DNA of 14,967 bases, from NCBI GenBank assembly GCA_031273145.1, contig JAISSL010000109.1, forward strand, positions 1 to 14,967, in the 5' to 3' direction. Source of the DNA: Zoogloeaceae bacterium (GTDB taxonomy: Bacteria > Pseudomonadota > Gammaproteobacteria > Burkholderiales > Rhodocyclaceae). The notes under the pieces are model-generated. The model did no database searches, was not told the DNA's origin, and saw only the letters and a list, made by a program, of their open reading frames with translations. The position numbers and the translations under genes were made by a program. Each line of letters begins with the position of its first letter. Position 1 is the stretch's first letter. Below, piece by piece: positions 14,227 through 14,967 of this stretch.

Positions 14227-14967
14227 CCTTCCGCTCCTTCATAGGCGGCGACGATACGCGCCACCAGCGGATGCCGCACCACATCTTCCCGACCAAAACG
14301 GACATAGGCAATGCCCTGCACCTCGGCGAGTTTTTCCAGCGCGTCCGTCAGGCCGCTGTGCTGTCCGCGCGGCAGGTCAATCTGGGAAGGATCGCCGGTA
14401 ATCACCGCCTTTGCGCCGATGCCAATCCGGGTTAAAAACATTTTCATCTGTTCCGGCGTGGTGTTTTGCGCCTCATCCAGAATCACAAACGCCCGATTCA
14501 ACGTGCGCCCGCGCATAAAAGCAAGCGGCGCGATTTCCAGCGCGCCCTTTTCAAACAGGCGGGAAACCCGGTCGAAGCCCATCAAGTCGTAGAGCGCGTC
14601 GTACAGGGGGCGCAGGTAAGGGTCTACTTTTTGCGCCAGATCGCCGGGCAGGAAGCCGAGCCGTTCGCCCGCTTCCACCGCAGGGCGAGTCAGGATGATG
14701 CGCTCGACCCATTCGCGCTCGAAGGCATCTACCGCGCTGGCGACGGCGAGATAGGTCTTGCCCGTCCCCGCCGGACCAAAGCCAAAAACAATGTCCCGCG
14801 CCTGAATCTGGCAGAGATATTCAATCTGGCGCGGCGTGCGCCCCCGCAAATCGCTTTTCCGGGTGAGCAGATGCGGATGCCCTGGGTCTTGCGCCGCTGA
14901 ATCATCCCGGCGAATCTCAAGCAGGCCAAGCTGAATATCGTCAATGGAAATGGGCGTCTTTGCGCGG
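14223..14967 (-). CDS. phoH: PhoH-like ATPase (YbeZ), N-terminus beyond the window
   Basis: The frame remains open to the window edge, so about 248 C-terminal residues are seen and the start is outside. PhoH proteins are P-loop ATPases with proposed RNA helicase-like or RNA-processing roles alongside YbeY. Walker A GPAGTGKT is encoded at 14754-14777, followed by the family stretch [20 protein letters not shown], Walker [11 protein letters not shown] and the GDPSQIDLP motif. Upstream residues ([18 protein letters not shown], then [13 protein letters not shown]) match the usual linker before the ATPase. A TTG at 14849 is an internal leucine, not a start. It is the first visible gene of the coupled minus-strand operon phoH-ybeY-corC. 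Confidence 0.97.
   Translation of the reverse strand, partial: RAKTPISIDDIQLGLLEIRRDDSAAQDPGHPHLLTRKSDLRGRTPRQIEYLCQIQARDIVFGFGPAGTGKTYLAVASAVDAFEREWVERIILTRPAVEAGERLGFLPGDLAQKVDPYLRPLYDALYDLMGFDRVSRLFEKGALEIAPLAFMRGRTLNRAFVILDEAQNTTPEQMKMFLTRIGIGAKAVITGDPSQIDLPRGQHSGLTDALEKLAEVQGIAYVRFGREDVVRHPLVARIVAAYEGAEG

Overview
The window comes from a proteobacterial chromosome, most likely a betaproteobacterium. This is inferred from the IF-2 and DksA sequences and from the phoH-ybeY-corC gene order; no rRNA or marker search was possible. Coding density is high and no tRNA, rRNA, CRISPR array or transposase is visible. Housekeeping genes sit at both ends: the 3' end of infB (1-433, plus strand), and on the minus strand phoH, ybeY, corC and dksA (14967-12424). 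The roughly 12 kb between them (434-12351, all plus strand) is accessory in character.

Region 1 (478-6990) is a restriction-modification island: dinD, then a tightly coupled type III cassette mod-rhuM-res. Mod is a beta-class adenine methyltransferase (DPPF first, FAGSG later) whose central target-recognition region is clearly AT-richer than its flanks. A RhuM-family gene sits between mod and res with 4-bp ATGA overlaps on both sides, so it is built into the operon. Res has a full SF2 helicase motor and a C-terminal PD-(E)xK nuclease site, but an in-frame amber codon at 6874 cuts off the last 37 readable codons.

Region 2 (7126-11424) holds two tandem paralogous membrane M48 (HtpX-like) metalloproteases with long soluble C-terminal regions. 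Their first about 37 and last about 41 codons are nearly identical in DNA, while the membrane segments between have diverged. Region 3 (11569-12351) is a TPR protein made of five near-exact 43-codon repeats.

The least explained signal is a pair of long perfect DNA palindromes inside dinD (673-702) and rhuM (3406-3430). They lie at the same distance from the start codons (195 and 185 nt) and encode residues 66-75 and 63-70, just after the N-terminal domain of each protein. The two genes are not obviously homologous but belong to the same island. Mod also carries an in-frame GC-rich inverted repeat (3102-3166) of the kind usually found between genes. Together these suggest that nucleic-acid structures inside the accessory reading frames may have a role of their own.
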